NCBI GenBank assembly: GCA_038125725.1
Contig: JAYPEK010000005.1
Location: 79,113-143,112 of the forward strand
Length of the DNA: 64,000 nucleotides
Direction: 5' to 3'
DNA from: TMED8 sp038125725
GTDB lineage: Bacteria; Pseudomonadota; Alphaproteobacteria; Rhodospirillales; Casp-alpha2
Of this stretch, positions 18,415 to 26,854 are shown in pieces (the stretch's first letter is position 1; the number at the start of each line of letters is the position of its first letter). Both the position numbers and the translations under genes were made by a program. The notes under the pieces are model-generated. The model saw only the letters and a list, made by a program, of their open reading frames with translations, was not told where the DNA came from and searched no databases.

Positions 18415-19931
18415 GCCAGTCGCGCCGACTTACCCAGGCTCTTGGCCAATTGCCGCAGCCGCCGTTCCACGGCCTCGCTGACATAGATATCGCGCCCGCC
18501 GTTGCCGTCGTCTGGCAGCACCAGGGCGATTTCGTCGTCACTGACTTCGAACCGGGTGTCGGCCAGCAGGCCATGCGCCGAGCCAGACAGATTGTGCGCC
18601 AGCCGTAGTGCCAGGCCGACCGATTCGGCAACGGCGATTTCCGAATCCGATAGCAGCGAACGTACCGGCGATACCACTGGGTTCTCGGCGTTGCCCTTGT
18701 AGCGGACGAAGATGGTGATCCCCAGCAGCACCCGGTCATGATGGGTGAGCCCGGCGAACGGCAGCCGCAGCACCCTGAGGAACGCGTGCTCGGCGCGGTA
18801 GTCCGGGTGTTCGGACCAGCCGATATCACTCAGCATGCAGGCGGCCATGCGGATGCGGCTGACGGCGTCGCGGCCGCGCGGGAACAGCGGCGACATCCAG
18901 TCGTAGATTTCCTCGCCGGTGATGGCGAAACGACCCGTCCGTTCGGCCATACGCGCGGCACCGGCGAGCAACGGGTCCTGGCCGCGGATCGCCGGCGGGA
19001 TCATCTCCAGCAACTGTCCCTCGCGCATGCCGAAGCCGGAAAAAACGACCTCGTCGGGTTCGCAAATCTTCAACAGCCCATCGACCACCGTCGCGGCGAA
19101 CGGCAGCGTGCGCTGGCGGCTCGAGGAAATCCCCTGGATCTGGCCAACGCTTTCCGGGCCGATACCGGCGAGAATGCTGCTCAGACGTCGGGCCTCGCCG
19201 CGTCTCAGGGTGTAGCCGTCGATGACGTGCAGCGGGTAGTTCATCTGTTCGATGAACACCCGCGCCAGCGCCCGGCACGAACCGCCGGCCAGGAACAGCG
19301 TGCGGCCCTGCATTTCCGATAGCCAGGGCATGTCCTTCAGGTGCGAGGCGACCAGCTTGCGCGCCGCCTTCATTGAGCCGCCCGAGGCTTCCATCAGCCG
19401 CAAGTGCCCAAGCGGCAGGGTACCGCTGTGGCCGAAGCCGCCCATGGACAGTTCCTGGAAATCGACGCTGCCGCCGCCGAGATCGGCCAACAGGCCGTCA
19501 GCCTCGGCGTTGCCGCTGAGCGCCCCGATGGCCGAGAGCCGCGCTTCTTCGTGGCCGGTGACGACGCGGACGGGCACGCCGAAAATATCATCCACCTTGG
19601 CGACGAAATCCGGTCCGTCCGCCGCCTCGCGCACCGCCGCCGTGGCGACCAGCGCCAGACGCTCGACCCCCATGGTCCGCGACAGCAGGTTGAAACGCCG
19701 AAGACTGCGAAGCGCCTCCTTGACGCCGGCGGGATAGAGCTTGCCGGTTTCGGCCATGCCACGAACCAGGCCGCACTCCGCCTTTTCGTTGAAGATCGGG
19801 ATCGGCAGCCGGGTCGGCGCGTCATAGACCACCAGACGCACCGTGTTGGAGCCGATGTCGACAACCCCGACACGGCCCGGACCCGGCGCCGACAAGTCCG
19901 GCATGATGGTGGCGGCGCTTTCAGGTGCCAT
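18411..19931 (-). CDS. Ppx/GppA family phosphatase
   Basis: Exopolyphosphatase/guanosine pentaphosphate phosphohydrolase of about 506 residues. The first phosphate-binding loop GVVDIGSNTVRLVVYD and the second GLLADLGGGSVDFQEL show the actin-like ATPase fold; the C-terminal half is an HD-like helical region as in the family. Degrades polyphosphate or pppGpp; which substrate dominates cannot be told from sequence. I start at ATG 19931 with AAGGG about 6 bases upstream; a further ATG at 19958 exists. Converges on rnd. Confidence 0.92.
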   Translation of the reverse strand: MAPESAATIMPDLSAPGPGRVGVVDIGSNTVRLVVYDAPTRLPIPIFNEKAECGLVRGMAETGKLYPAGVKEALRSLRRFNLLSRTMGVERLALVATAAVREAADGPDFVAKVDDIFGVPVRVVTGHEEARLSAIGALSGNAEADGLLADLGGGSVDFQELSMGGFGHSGTLPLGHLRLMEASGGSMKAARKLVASHLKDMPWLSEMQGRTLFLAGGSCRALARVFIEQMNYPLHVIDGYTLRRGEARRLSSILAGIGPESVGQIQGISSSRQRTLPFAATVVDGLLKICEPDEVVFSGFGMREGQLLEMIPPAIRGQDPLLAGAARMAERTGRFAITGEEIYDWMSPLFPRGRDAVSRIRMAACMLSDIGWSEHPDYRAEHAFLRVLRLPFAGLTHHDRVLLGITIFVRYKGNAENPVVSPVRSLLSDSEIAVAESVGLALRLAHNLSGSAHGLLADTRFEVSDDEIALVLPDDGNGGRDIYVSEAVERRLRQLAKSLGKSARLA

Positions 19932-20043
19932 GTGTGGCCCTTGTCCCGAACAGTCCATTTTCTGCCCGGATGATAGCCGCCATTGGCGGCAGAGTCATGA
20001 CACCCGGCACCGAAATCCGCTCAAATTCGGGCGTAATTTCCGA

Positions 20044-20823
20044 TCAGAGCGTGCCCCGGTAGGCACCGCCATCCATCAGGAAGTTCTGGCCCGTCATGAA
20101 TCCCGCCTGGGCGGAACAAATGAAGGCGCACATGTCGCCGAATTCCTCGGATGTGCCGAATCGGCCGGCCGGATTCTGCGCCGCGCGCTTAGCCTTGGCT
20201 TCCTCGACGCTGATCCCTTCCTTGTCCGCATGGGCCTTGAAGTTGGAGCGCAGCCGGTCGGTGTCGAACGGCCCCGGCAGCAAGTTGTTGATGGTGACGT
20301 TGTGCTTCACGGTTTCCCGCGCAACGCCGGCGACGAAACCGGTCAAGCCGGCGCGCGCACCGTTGGAAAGGCCCAGAATGTCGATCGGCGACTTCACCGC
20401 GCCCGAGGTGATATTGACGATGCGCCCGAACTTGCGCTCGATCATCTTGTCCACCGTCGCCTTGATCAGGAAGATCGGCGTCAACATGTTTGAATCGAGC
20501 GCGCTGATCCACTCGTCACGGCCCCAGTCACGGAAATCGCCCGGCGGCGGGCCGCCGGCGTTGTTGACCAGGATGTCCGGGTCCGGACAGGCGTCGAGAA
20601 CCGCCTGGCGGCCGGCCTCGGTGGTGATGTCGCAGGCGATGGCGGTGACCGCGCCGCCGCCGAGCGCGCGGATCGCCTCGGCGGTTTCGTTCAACGGCCC
20701 TTCCGAACGCGCGCAGATGGTGATGTCGACCCCTTCGCGCGCGAGCGATTCGGCGCATCCGCGCCCCAAGCCCTTGCTCGCGGCACAAACGATGGCTTTC
20801 TTGCCGGCAATTCCCAAATCCAT
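20044..20823 (-). CDS. SDR family oxidoreductase
   Basis: A 259-residue short-chain dehydrogenase. The cofactor site is AIVCAASKGLGRGCAESLAR (Ala-Ala-Ser-Lys-Gly variant), with VNNAGGPPPGDF and ITSGAVKSPIDI; YxxxK is not in the classical place: NGARAGL replaces YxASK, and Asn/Arg follow the Ser by the usual distance. The same variant occurs in the GGPPPG SDR subgroup, so it may be an active but atypical member. GGAGGAGG precedes the ATG. Lies upstream in the same direction as ppx/gppA. Confidence 0.88.
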   Translation of the reverse strand: MDLGIAGKKAIVCAASKGLGRGCAESLAREGVDITICARSEGPLNETAEAIRALGGGAVTAIACDITTEAGRQAVLDACPDPDILVNNAGGPPPGDFRDWGRDEWISALDSNMLTPIFLIKATVDKMIERKFGRIVNITSGAVKSPIDILGLSNGARAGLTGFVAGVARETVKHNVTINNLLPGPFDTDRLRSNFKAHADKEGISVEEAKAKRAAQNPAGRFGTSEEFGDMCAFICSAQAGFMTGQNFLMDGGAYRGTL

Positions 20824-20880
20824 GATCCGTTTTCCTCCTCCGTTGGGTTGATTGGATAGTGTTGGAGCCGCCGGGTCCGG

Positions 20881-21546
20881 TCAACCGTCTCCGAGCACGC
20901 GGCGCGCCAATGGGATGGTGATTTCGCGCCGCTCGGCCAAGGCCTGCCGGTCCAGGCGCGCGACCAATTCACCGGCGGCGGCGAACGATCGTTCCATGCG
21001 CGGCAACACGTAATCCACCACCGACGCCGAGACCTTGAGTTGGCGGTCGGTCAGCAGTTTCACCAGCACCGCCGCCAGAAGGCCATCGTCGGGCGCCTCG
21101 ATCTCGGCGACGCTGGCGGCATTGAGGCGCGAACGGAGGTCCGGCAGCGAGACGTTCCAGCGCGACGGCGGCTCACGGTCAATCAACAGCAAGCTGCCGC
21201 CGCTCTCCGCCACCGCATTGTAGAAATGCAGCAATCGCTCCTCACCATGAAGGGCCAGTGCATTCCTGGCGCCGTCGACGATCCAGGCCGCTGCCAAAGC
21301 CTCGCCCGGCACGGGCTCCGCCCCGAGATCAGCCTGCCTGGCGCCACTGGCGTCGCCGAACACGGCCGCCAGGTGGGTCTTGCCGCTGCCTTCCGGCCCG
21401 TGCACGCAAAGCGCCGGGCCCGGCCAATCAGGCCAGCGGTCGATCCACTCCACCGCCCGGCGGTTCGGTTCGGCGACAAGGAAGTCCTCGCCGCTGAGCG
21501 CCGAACGGTGCTCGAACTCGAGAATCAGTTGCTCAGGTCCGGTCAA
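20881..21546 (-). CDS. hda: DnaA-related regulatory protein (Hda/HdaA)
   Basis: A short AAA+ protein of about 221 residues. The DnaA-like N-terminus ENRRAVEWI-type helix is represented by VAEPNRRAVEWIDRW, the Walker A is HGPEGSGKTHLA, the Walker B region is SLLLIDREPP, and the sensor/box VII region RSRLNAASVAEIEAPDD. It lacks the DnaA DNA-binding domain. In alphaproteobacteria HdaA promotes hydrolysis of DnaA-bound ATP after replication initiation. The start is TTG 21546, overlapping the stop of the permease gene by 4 bases (TTGA), a conserved hda arrangement. Confidence 0.9.
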   Translation of the reverse strand: MTGPEQLILEFEHRSALSGEDFLVAEPNRRAVEWIDRWPDWPGPALCVHGPEGSGKTHLAAVFGDASGARQADLGAEPVPGEALAAAWIVDGARNALALHGEERLLHFYNAVAESGGSLLLIDREPPSRWNVSLPDLRSRLNAASVAEIEAPDDGLLAAVLVKLLTDRQLKVSASVVDYVLPRMERSFAAAGELVARLDRQALAERREITIPLARRVLGDG

Positions 21547-22613
21547 TTTTCCGCGTCCGCACCACCGTCGTAGAGCGGGCTTTTCAGGTAGCGGCCGATG
21601 GCGAAGCGCAACAACACGCCTATCACCGCCGCCATCGGCACCGCCAGCAGGATGCCGGTAAACCCAAACAAGGCGCCGCCGGCCATCAGGGCGAAAATGA
21701 TCCACACCGGGTGTAGCCCAACCCGGTCGCCGACCATGCGCGGCGTCAGTACGTAGCTCTCCATCGTCTGGCCGAACAGGAAGATACCGACGACGATGGC
21801 GATGGGCAGCCAGTCGGAGAACTGGAACAGCGCGATGCCGGTGCCAACAACCAATCCCGTGGCCGCGCCCAAATACGGAATGAACGAGATGAACCCGGCG
21901 CCGAGCCCGACCAGCAGCCCCGATTTCAACCCCACCGCCGTCAGTCCGACGGCGTAGATGATGCTGAGCGCCAGGCAGACGCTGGCCTGGCCGCGCACGA
22001 AGGCGGCGAGCGTTGTATCGATCGCGCCCAATTGTTCGCGGATGGTCTCGCGCGAGCCGCGCGGCAACCAGCTATCGATCTTTGCGGTGATCAGGTCCCA
22101 GTCGCGCAGCAGGTAGAAGGCCACCACCGGCGTCACCACCAGCAGCGATATGAGGTTGAACAGCGCCAGGCCGCCGCTCCAGATATCGCCGATCAATGAC
22201 GTGATCCAGCGCGCCGCCCGACCGGCAAAATCGCCTACGGAATTCCTGATTTCGGCCAGGGCATCGGGCGGCAGGCCGGCGATCAGATCACGCAGCGTCG
22301 GTTCGATGGCCGACCTGGCGGCCTCGACCATGCCCGGCAGCAAATGCATCAATTCCAGCACCTGCCCGTGCAGGAGCGGGAACAGCAATGTCAGGATACC
22401 CACCGCGACGACGAAGAAAGTGAGCAAGATCAGCGCCGTGGCGATGCCGCGCGGCACCCGACGCTCTTCCAACCGGTCGGCCACCGGATCCAGGAAATAG
22501 GCCGTCAGCATACCGGCCACGAACGGCAGCAGGATGCTGCTCAAGAGATGCACGAGAACGGCGCAGACGATGAGCCCGCCGATCCAGAACAGCGCGCGCC
22601 GCTCAACGCTCAT
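21543..22613 (-). CDS. AI-2E family transporter (PerM-like permease)
   Basis: 356-residue integral membrane protein with about eight hydrophobic segments. Family signatures are VTPVVAFYLLRDWDLI in the middle and GFISFIPYLGAATGLVVGTG followed by LTPRMVGDRVGLHPVWIIFA in the C-terminal half. Members export various solutes and can act as Na+/H+ antiporters; the substrate cannot be assigned here. It sits between the CDP-alcohol phosphatidyltransferase (ATGA overlap at its start) and hda (overlap at its stop), a commonly conserved neighbourhood in Rhodospirillales. Confidence 0.93.
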   Translation of the reverse strand: MSVERRALFWIGGLIVCAVLVHLLSSILLPFVAGMLTAYFLDPVADRLEERRVPRGIATALILLTFFVVAVGILTLLFPLLHGQVLELMHLLPGMVEAARSAIEPTLRDLIAGLPPDALAEIRNSVGDFAGRAARWITSLIGDIWSGGLALFNLISLLVVTPVVAFYLLRDWDLITAKIDSWLPRGSRETIREQLGAIDTTLAAFVRGQASVCLALSIIYAVGLTAVGLKSGLLVGLGAGFISFIPYLGAATGLVVGTGIALFQFSDWLPIAIVVGIFLFGQTMESYVLTPRMVGDRVGLHPVWIIFALMAGGALFGFTGILLAVPMAAVIGVLLRFAIGRYLKSPLYDGGADAEN

Positions 22614-23176
22614 GGGCGCGCCTCCGGCGGACCGTCGGTCACCTCCATTTCCGATGCCAGCCGCGTCCAGCCGACCACGTAGGCAAACCCCGACGCCAAG
22701 GTGGTGGCCGCGACCACGTAGACCAGGATCTGGCGCACCGCCATGTCATCGAGACCGAAAGCGGCACTGCCGAGCACCACGACCGCGAGCGATAGCTGCG
22801 CCGTCGTATTGAGCTTGGAAATCATCAGCGGCTTCATGGTCAGGCTTTGCGTCAGGGTATGGAACAGGAGCGCGCCGCCGACGATCAGCGCGTCGCGGAA
22901 CACCACCATGATAACCAACCAAACCGGCAGGTAGCCCTGATGCCCAAGCGCCACGTAGACGCAAACCAACAGCGCTTTATCCGCAATGGGGTCGAGAAAC
23001 CCGCCCAGCACCGTGACCATGCGGAAACGTTTGGCGATGATGCCGTCGATGGCATCGCTCAGGGCCGCCGCCAGCGACACCCAGAAGGCTGCCGCCATCC
23101 GGTCGACCAGAATCAGCCAGACCACGATCGGCACGCAGAACAGCCGCGCCAGGGTAATCGAATTGGGTAGGTTCAC
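22610..23176 (-). CDS. CDP-alcohol phosphatidyltransferase family protein
   Basis: Membrane enzyme of about 188 residues that transfers phosphatidyl groups from CDP-diacylglycerol (PgsA-like). The catalytic CDP-OH motif is visible as SDAIDGIIAKRFRMVTVLGG then DPIADK, i.e. D-x2-D-G-x2-A-R-x8-G-x3-D-x3-D with Lys for Arg. GTG 23176 (VNLPNSITLARL) matches the family N-terminus; a longer frame to 23278 has none. It overlaps the permease start by 4 bases. Phosphatidylglycerophosphate or cardiolipin synthesis is likely, exact product unresolved. Confidence 0.88.
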   Translation of the reverse strand: MNLPNSITLARLFCVPIVVWLILVDRMAAAFWVSLAAALSDAIDGIIAKRFRMVTVLGGFLDPIADKALLVCVYVALGHQGYLPVWLVIMVVFRDALIVGGALLFHTLTQSLTMKPLMISKLNTTAQLSLAVVVLGSAAFGLDDMAVRQILVYVVAATTLASGFAYVVGWTRLASEMEVTDGPPEARP

Positions 23177-23192
23177 GGCCACCCCCAGGCCC

Positions 23193-24320
23193 TCACTGCT
23201 GCCGCCCGGGTAACGCCCCGGCCGGATAGAGCACCCATTCGCTCTCCTCGCGCACCAAGGCGAGATCGGACTGGCCAAGCGCCGTTTGCAACTGTGCCGT
23301 GGCGCCGACGTAGTGCAGGTTCACCCGCACCTCGTCCAGGGACATCAGCACCGGTTCGACCCGGCGCACCACCGCGACACCGGCCAGGCGCTTGCGCACG
23401 TCGACCCAATCGCCGAGCCCGGTGATCGGGACCGTGATCGCCGTCACCCCCGCCTCGCCGCCGACCAGGAGGTTTTCGCGCTTCCACGAATCCTCCAACT
23501 GATCGGCAATGCCATTGGTGGCGCGGATCAGAAGGTCTTCTGTGCTCTCGTCCTGCTCCTGCTCGACTGCCAGAAGATGCGTTTCCGGTTCATGCTGCGG
23601 GCTGAAGCGGGTCATGGACACATCGACGCGTTGCCCGGAAGCACCGGGAATCAACCCGACACGAGCATAAGCAACGACGGTGTCGCCGGCGCGGTAGCGC
23701 TCCGCCAGTTTGCCCAGCGCCGCGACCTCGCCGCGCACCGCCTGCTGCACCGAAAGCGCATTGATATCGCCGAGATCGCCCAGCGGCAGCACCAGCCGCA
23801 CCAAGCCGCCGCCCGACTGGCGCTGGTTCCAGGCGTCGCGCCAGGGATTGGGGTCTTCCCACAACACCAGGCCGCTCGCCGGTTGGTAGACCGGCAAAAT
23901 CAGTACCGGCTTGCTCGGTGTTTCCGCGAACTGCACACCGGCATCGCGCAACAACTCCCGCACTTCTTCCGGCTTGAAGCGGAAATGCAGCCGCGCCAGA
24001 TACCTGACGGCGGAGGTTTTTTCGCCGGAAACGGCGAAATCGCTCACGTATGGCGAGATTTCACCGGGGCCGAATTGCGGCAGGCGGTCGTGATCCTCGC
24101 TCAGCGTCAGGCGTTCGAGAAGGCGGCGGAACGCCGTCGCCTCGCCGTCGGCCAGCGCTGCCTCGCGTGCCGCCGCGGCGGTCTTGGCGGTGACGTCCAC
24201 GGCCACGTCCCGGACCTCGAAAACGTTCGCGCGGGCGTTGAAACAGAACACCAAAACGGCGACCGACAGGGCATATGACAGGGCCTTGGCCACCATTCGG
24301 AGCGGTCGTCTCGCGGTCAT
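23193..24320 (-). CDS. DUF2066 domain-containing protein, exported
   Basis: Protein of about 375 residues with an N-terminal hydrophobic segment (YALSVAVLVFCFNARANVFEV) that looks like a signal peptide cleaved near ARA. The DUF2066 region is seen in DGEATAFRRLLERLTL and FKPEEVRELLRDAGVQF. Function of the family is unknown. In many alphaproteobacteria the gene sits beside purM and the PgsA-like/PerM/Hda run, as here: it is divergent from purM and 16 bases upstream of the phosphatidyltransferase. The frame continues to 25472 but the extra part only overlaps purM. Confidence 0.85.
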   Translation of the reverse strand: MTARRPLRMVAKALSYALSVAVLVFCFNARANVFEVRDVAVDVTAKTAAAAREAALADGEATAFRRLLERLTLSEDHDRLPQFGPGEISPYVSDFAVSGEKTSAVRYLARLHFRFKPEEVRELLRDAGVQFAETPSKPVLILPVYQPASGLVLWEDPNPWRDAWNQRQSGGGLVRLVLPLGDLGDINALSVQQAVRGEVAALGKLAERYRAGDTVVAYARVGLIPGASGQRVDVSMTRFSPQHEPETHLLAVEQEQDESTEDLLIRATNGIADQLEDSWKRENLLVGGEAGVTAITVPITGLGDWVDVRKRLAGVAVVRRVEPVLMSLDEVRVNLHYVGATAQLQTALGQSDLALVREESEWVLYPAGALPGRQQ

Positions 24321-24410
24321 TGCAAAGCCCTTGTGTTGGTTTATGTTCAAACGCGTGGTCGCGCCCCGGTCGGGCGTTAATCTAACAAGACCCTGGCGGA
24401 GGAAAAAGCG

Positions 24411-25505
24411 ATAAGCGCCCCACCTGAAAATCATGGCAAGAACGTTGGCCTCAGCTACAAAAGCGCCGGCGTCGACATTGACGCGGGCAATGCCCTGGTG
24501 GATGCCATCGGCCCGCTCGCCAAAGCCACCCGACGCAGCGGTGTAGCATCCGATTTGGGCGGTTTCGGGGCACTGTTCGACTTGAAGGCGGCGGGCTTCA
24601 ACGACCCCATCCTGGTCGCCGGCACCGACGGCGTCGGCACCAAGCTGATGGTCGCCATCGCCGCCGGTCGCCATGACACCGTTGGTATCGACCTCGTTGC
24701 CATGTGCGCCAATGACCTCGTCGTACAAGGCGCCGAACCACTCTTGTTCTTGGACTATTTCGCCACCGGCAAGCTTTCCGTCGAAGCCGGACGCGACGTG
24801 GTCGCCGGCATCGCCGAGGGTTGCAAGCGCGCGGGCTGCGCGCTGATCGGCGGCGAAACGGCTGAAATGCCAGGCATGTACGGTGACGGCGACTACGATC
24901 TCGCCGGGTTCTGCGTTGGCGCCGTGGAACGCGACCAGGTGCTCACGGGAAGCGACGTCGCCCCCGGCGACGTGATCCTGGGCCTGGCCTCGGATGGGGT
25001 GCATTCCAACGGCTTTTCCCTGGTCCGTATGGTCGCCGACACGGCCGGTATCGACTATGCCGATGCGGCTCCCTTCGCGCCTGAAACGACCCTTGGCGAG
25101 GTGTTGTTGCAACCGACGCGTATTTACGTGAAATCGACGCTCGCCGCGATCCGTGCCGGCGGCGTGCACGCACTGGCTCACATTACCGGCGGCGGACTGC
25201 CGGAAAACCTGCCGCGGGTCTTGCCCGAAGGCGCCGCCGCGCGCATCGATGGCGCCAGTTGGGCTGCACCGGACGTGTTCCGCTGGCTGAAACAGGCCGG
25301 CAATGTCGCCACGCCTGAAATGTACCGGACCTTCAATTGCGGCATCGGCATGGTCGTTGTGGTGGCCGCCGACCGTGCCGAAGCATTGAGCCAGATCATG
25401 TCTGAGATGGGCGAGACCGTGCAGGTTCTGGGCAAAATCGCCGAACGTGGCGAAGACGAACCCGCCGTGCACATCGACAATCCGGAGGCGCCGTTCCAGG
25501 CATGA
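24411..25505 (+). CDS. purM: Phosphoribosylformylglycinamidine cyclo-ligase, apparent ATA start
   Basis: AIR synthase, fifth step of purine synthesis. The family pattern is clear: LSYKSAGVDIDAGNALVDAI, LVAGTDGVGTKLMVAI, ALIGGETAEMPGMY and GLASDGVHSNGFSLV. The first canonical start in frame is GTG 24498, which would delete the conserved N-terminus. The frame is open back to a TAA at 24378, and the only codon well placed after the GGAGGA (24398-24403) is ATA 24411, seven bases downstream, giving ISAPPENHGKNVGLSYKSAG. Either a rare ATA start or an ATG changed by mutation or sequencing error. Stop overlaps purN by 4 bases. Confidence 0.9.
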   Translation: MSAPPENHGKNVGLSYKSAGVDIDAGNALVDAIGPLAKATRRSGVASDLGGFGALFDLKAAGFNDPILVAGTDGVGTKLMVAIAAGRHDTVGIDLVAMCANDLVVQGAEPLLFLDYFATGKLSVEAGRDVVAGIAEGCKRAGCALIGGETAEMPGMYGDGDYDLAGFCVGAVERDQVLTGSDVAPGDVILGLASDGVHSNGFSLVRMVADTAGIDYADAAPFAPETTLGEVLLQPTRIYVKSTLAAIRAGGVHALAHITGGGLPENLPRVLPEGAAARIDGASWAAPDVFRWLKQAGNVATPEMYRTFNCGIGMVVVVAADRAEALSQIMSEMGETVQVLGKIAERGEDEPAVHIDNPEAPFQA

Positions 25506-26173
25506 GCAAGAAACTCCGCATTGGCGTGTTGATTTCCGGCCGGGGCTCCAACCTGCAGGCGCTGATCAAGGCCTGCGAGGTCTTCGATTTCCCGGCCGAG
25601 ATCGTCACCGTCATCTCAAACCGCCATGACGCCCAGGGCCTGGAACGCGCGCGGCGCGCCGATATCCCCTGCGTCGTGGTCGATCACCGCGATTTTCACG
25701 GCAACCGTGCCGCCTTCGATTCCCAGATGACCTGGGCGCTCGAGGACGCCAAAGTGGACCTCGTCTGTCTGGCAGGTTTCATGCGGCTTCTGTCGGAGAC
25801 CTTCGTCGAGCACTGGTGGGACCGGCTGATCAACATCCACCCCTCTTTGCTGCCGGCATTCAAGGGGCTCGACGTGCAGAAGCGCGCCATCGAGTCGGGG
25901 GCGCGCTTTTCCGGCTGCACCGTCCATTACGTTCGACATGAAATGGACGAAGGTCCGATCATCATTCAGGCGGCGGTCCCCATTCACAACGCCGACACGC
26001 CCGACGACCTGGCCAAGCGGATTCTCGTCCAGGAACATCGGATCTATCCGCTGGCGGTGCGCTGGATCGCCGAAGGGCGGGTCCGGATGGAAGGTCCGCG
26101 CGTCATCGTTTCCGGCTATGGCCCGCCGGAAGCCGCAATGCTCAATCCGTCACCGAAACCGCCGGAAAAATAG
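25502..26173 (+). CDS. purN: Phosphoribosylglycinamide formyltransferase
   Basis: GART enzyme using 10-formyltetrahydrofolate in purine synthesis, 223 residues. It starts IGVLISGRGSNLQALIKAC, has the formyl-site residues in VCLAGFMRLLS and the catalytic Asn-His-Asp in LINIHPSLLPAF and GCTVHYVRHEMDEGPII. It overlaps purM by ATGA, so the two form an operon. A bidirectional terminator follows the stop. Full family length. Confidence 0.95.
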   Translation: MSKKLRIGVLISGRGSNLQALIKACEVFDFPAEIVTVISNRHDAQGLERARRADIPCVVVDHRDFHGNRAAFDSQMTWALEDAKVDLVCLAGFMRLLSETFVEHWWDRLINIHPSLLPAFKGLDVQKRAIESGARFSGCTVHYVRHEMDEGPIIIQAAVPIHNADTPDDLAKRILVQEHRIYPLAVRWIAEGRVRMEGPRVIVSGYGPPEAAMLNPSPKPPEK

Positions 26174-26182
26174 AGTGAAATA

Positions 26183-26210
26183 AAAACGGCCGCATCTCAG
26201 CGGCCGTTTT
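26183..26210. terminator. Bidirectional terminator between purN and ndk
   Basis: A stem AAAACGGCCGC (26183-26193) with GCGGCCGTTTT (26200-26210), 6-base loop, preceded by an A-run and followed by a T-run, so it can terminate transcripts from both strands. It sits between the convergent purMN and ndk. Confidence 0.92.
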
Positions 26211-26263
26211 CTCATCCCTCGAGCGGATGGGGCGCGGTGAACCCGCGCTTCCCAGATACGCGG

Positions 26264-26686
26264 TTAGCCCACGATTTCCAATTGAGAGAAGTAGTAGGCG
26301 ATCTCCTCGGCAGCCGTTTCCGGCGCGTCGGAGCCATGCACTGAGTTGGCCTCGATGTTTTCCGCGAAATCCTTGCGGATGGTGCCTTCCTCGGCGTTAG
26401 CCGGGTTGGTGGCGCCCATGATGTCGCGGTTGCGCTGGATCGCGTTTTCGCCTTCCAACACCTGCACCACGATCGGACCGGAGGTCATGAATTCAACCAG
26501 ATCGCCGAAAAAGGCCCGTTCCTTGTGCACGTGGTAAAACCCTTCAGCCTGCGCCTTGGTCAGGTGCAGGCGCTTCTGAGCGACGATGCGCAGCCCGGCC
26601 TCTTCGAAACGGGCGTTGATCTTGCCCGTGAGGTTGCGGCGCGTGGCGTCCGGTTTGATGATCGATAGCGTACGTTCGACAGCCAT
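26264..26686 (-). CDS. ndk: Nucleoside diphosphate kinase
   Basis: Balances nucleoside triphosphate pools. The 140-residue protein is full length, begins ERTLSIIKPDATRRNLTGKI and contains the active-site His in SVHGSDAPETAAEEIAYYF. GGAAGAG precedes ATG 26686. It converges with purMN across the terminator. A longer frame upstream to 26755 is not needed. Confidence 0.97.
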   Translation of the reverse strand: MAVERTLSIIKPDATRRNLTGKINARFEEAGLRIVAQKRLHLTKAQAEGFYHVHKERAFFGDLVEFMTSGPIVVQVLEGENAIQRNRDIMGATNPANAEEGTIRKDFAENIEANSVHGSDAPETAAEEIAYYFSQLEIVG

Positions 26687-26854
26687 TCGTCTCTTCCCTT
26701 GAAAAATTCCGATACCTTGCTTGGTCTCTCCGCGGCACCTCGATTTATGGTGCACTGCGGTAACGGGGCGGGGTTATAGCGACCTCCGATCACCCTGGCA
26801 AGGGAAAGGGGCGCTTGACAGGGATTGGCGTTGAACCCTTCCTTGAGGGTCGAA

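Noticed and set aside
19976..19990. GCCGCC/GGCGGC hairpin upstream of ppx/gppA
   Set aside because: No U-tract in either direction; a chance palindrome is likely in this GC-rich sequence.
24498..25505. purM starting at GTG 24498
   Set aside because: It would remove the conserved N-terminal residues visible in frame upstream, and no ribosome binding site precedes it.
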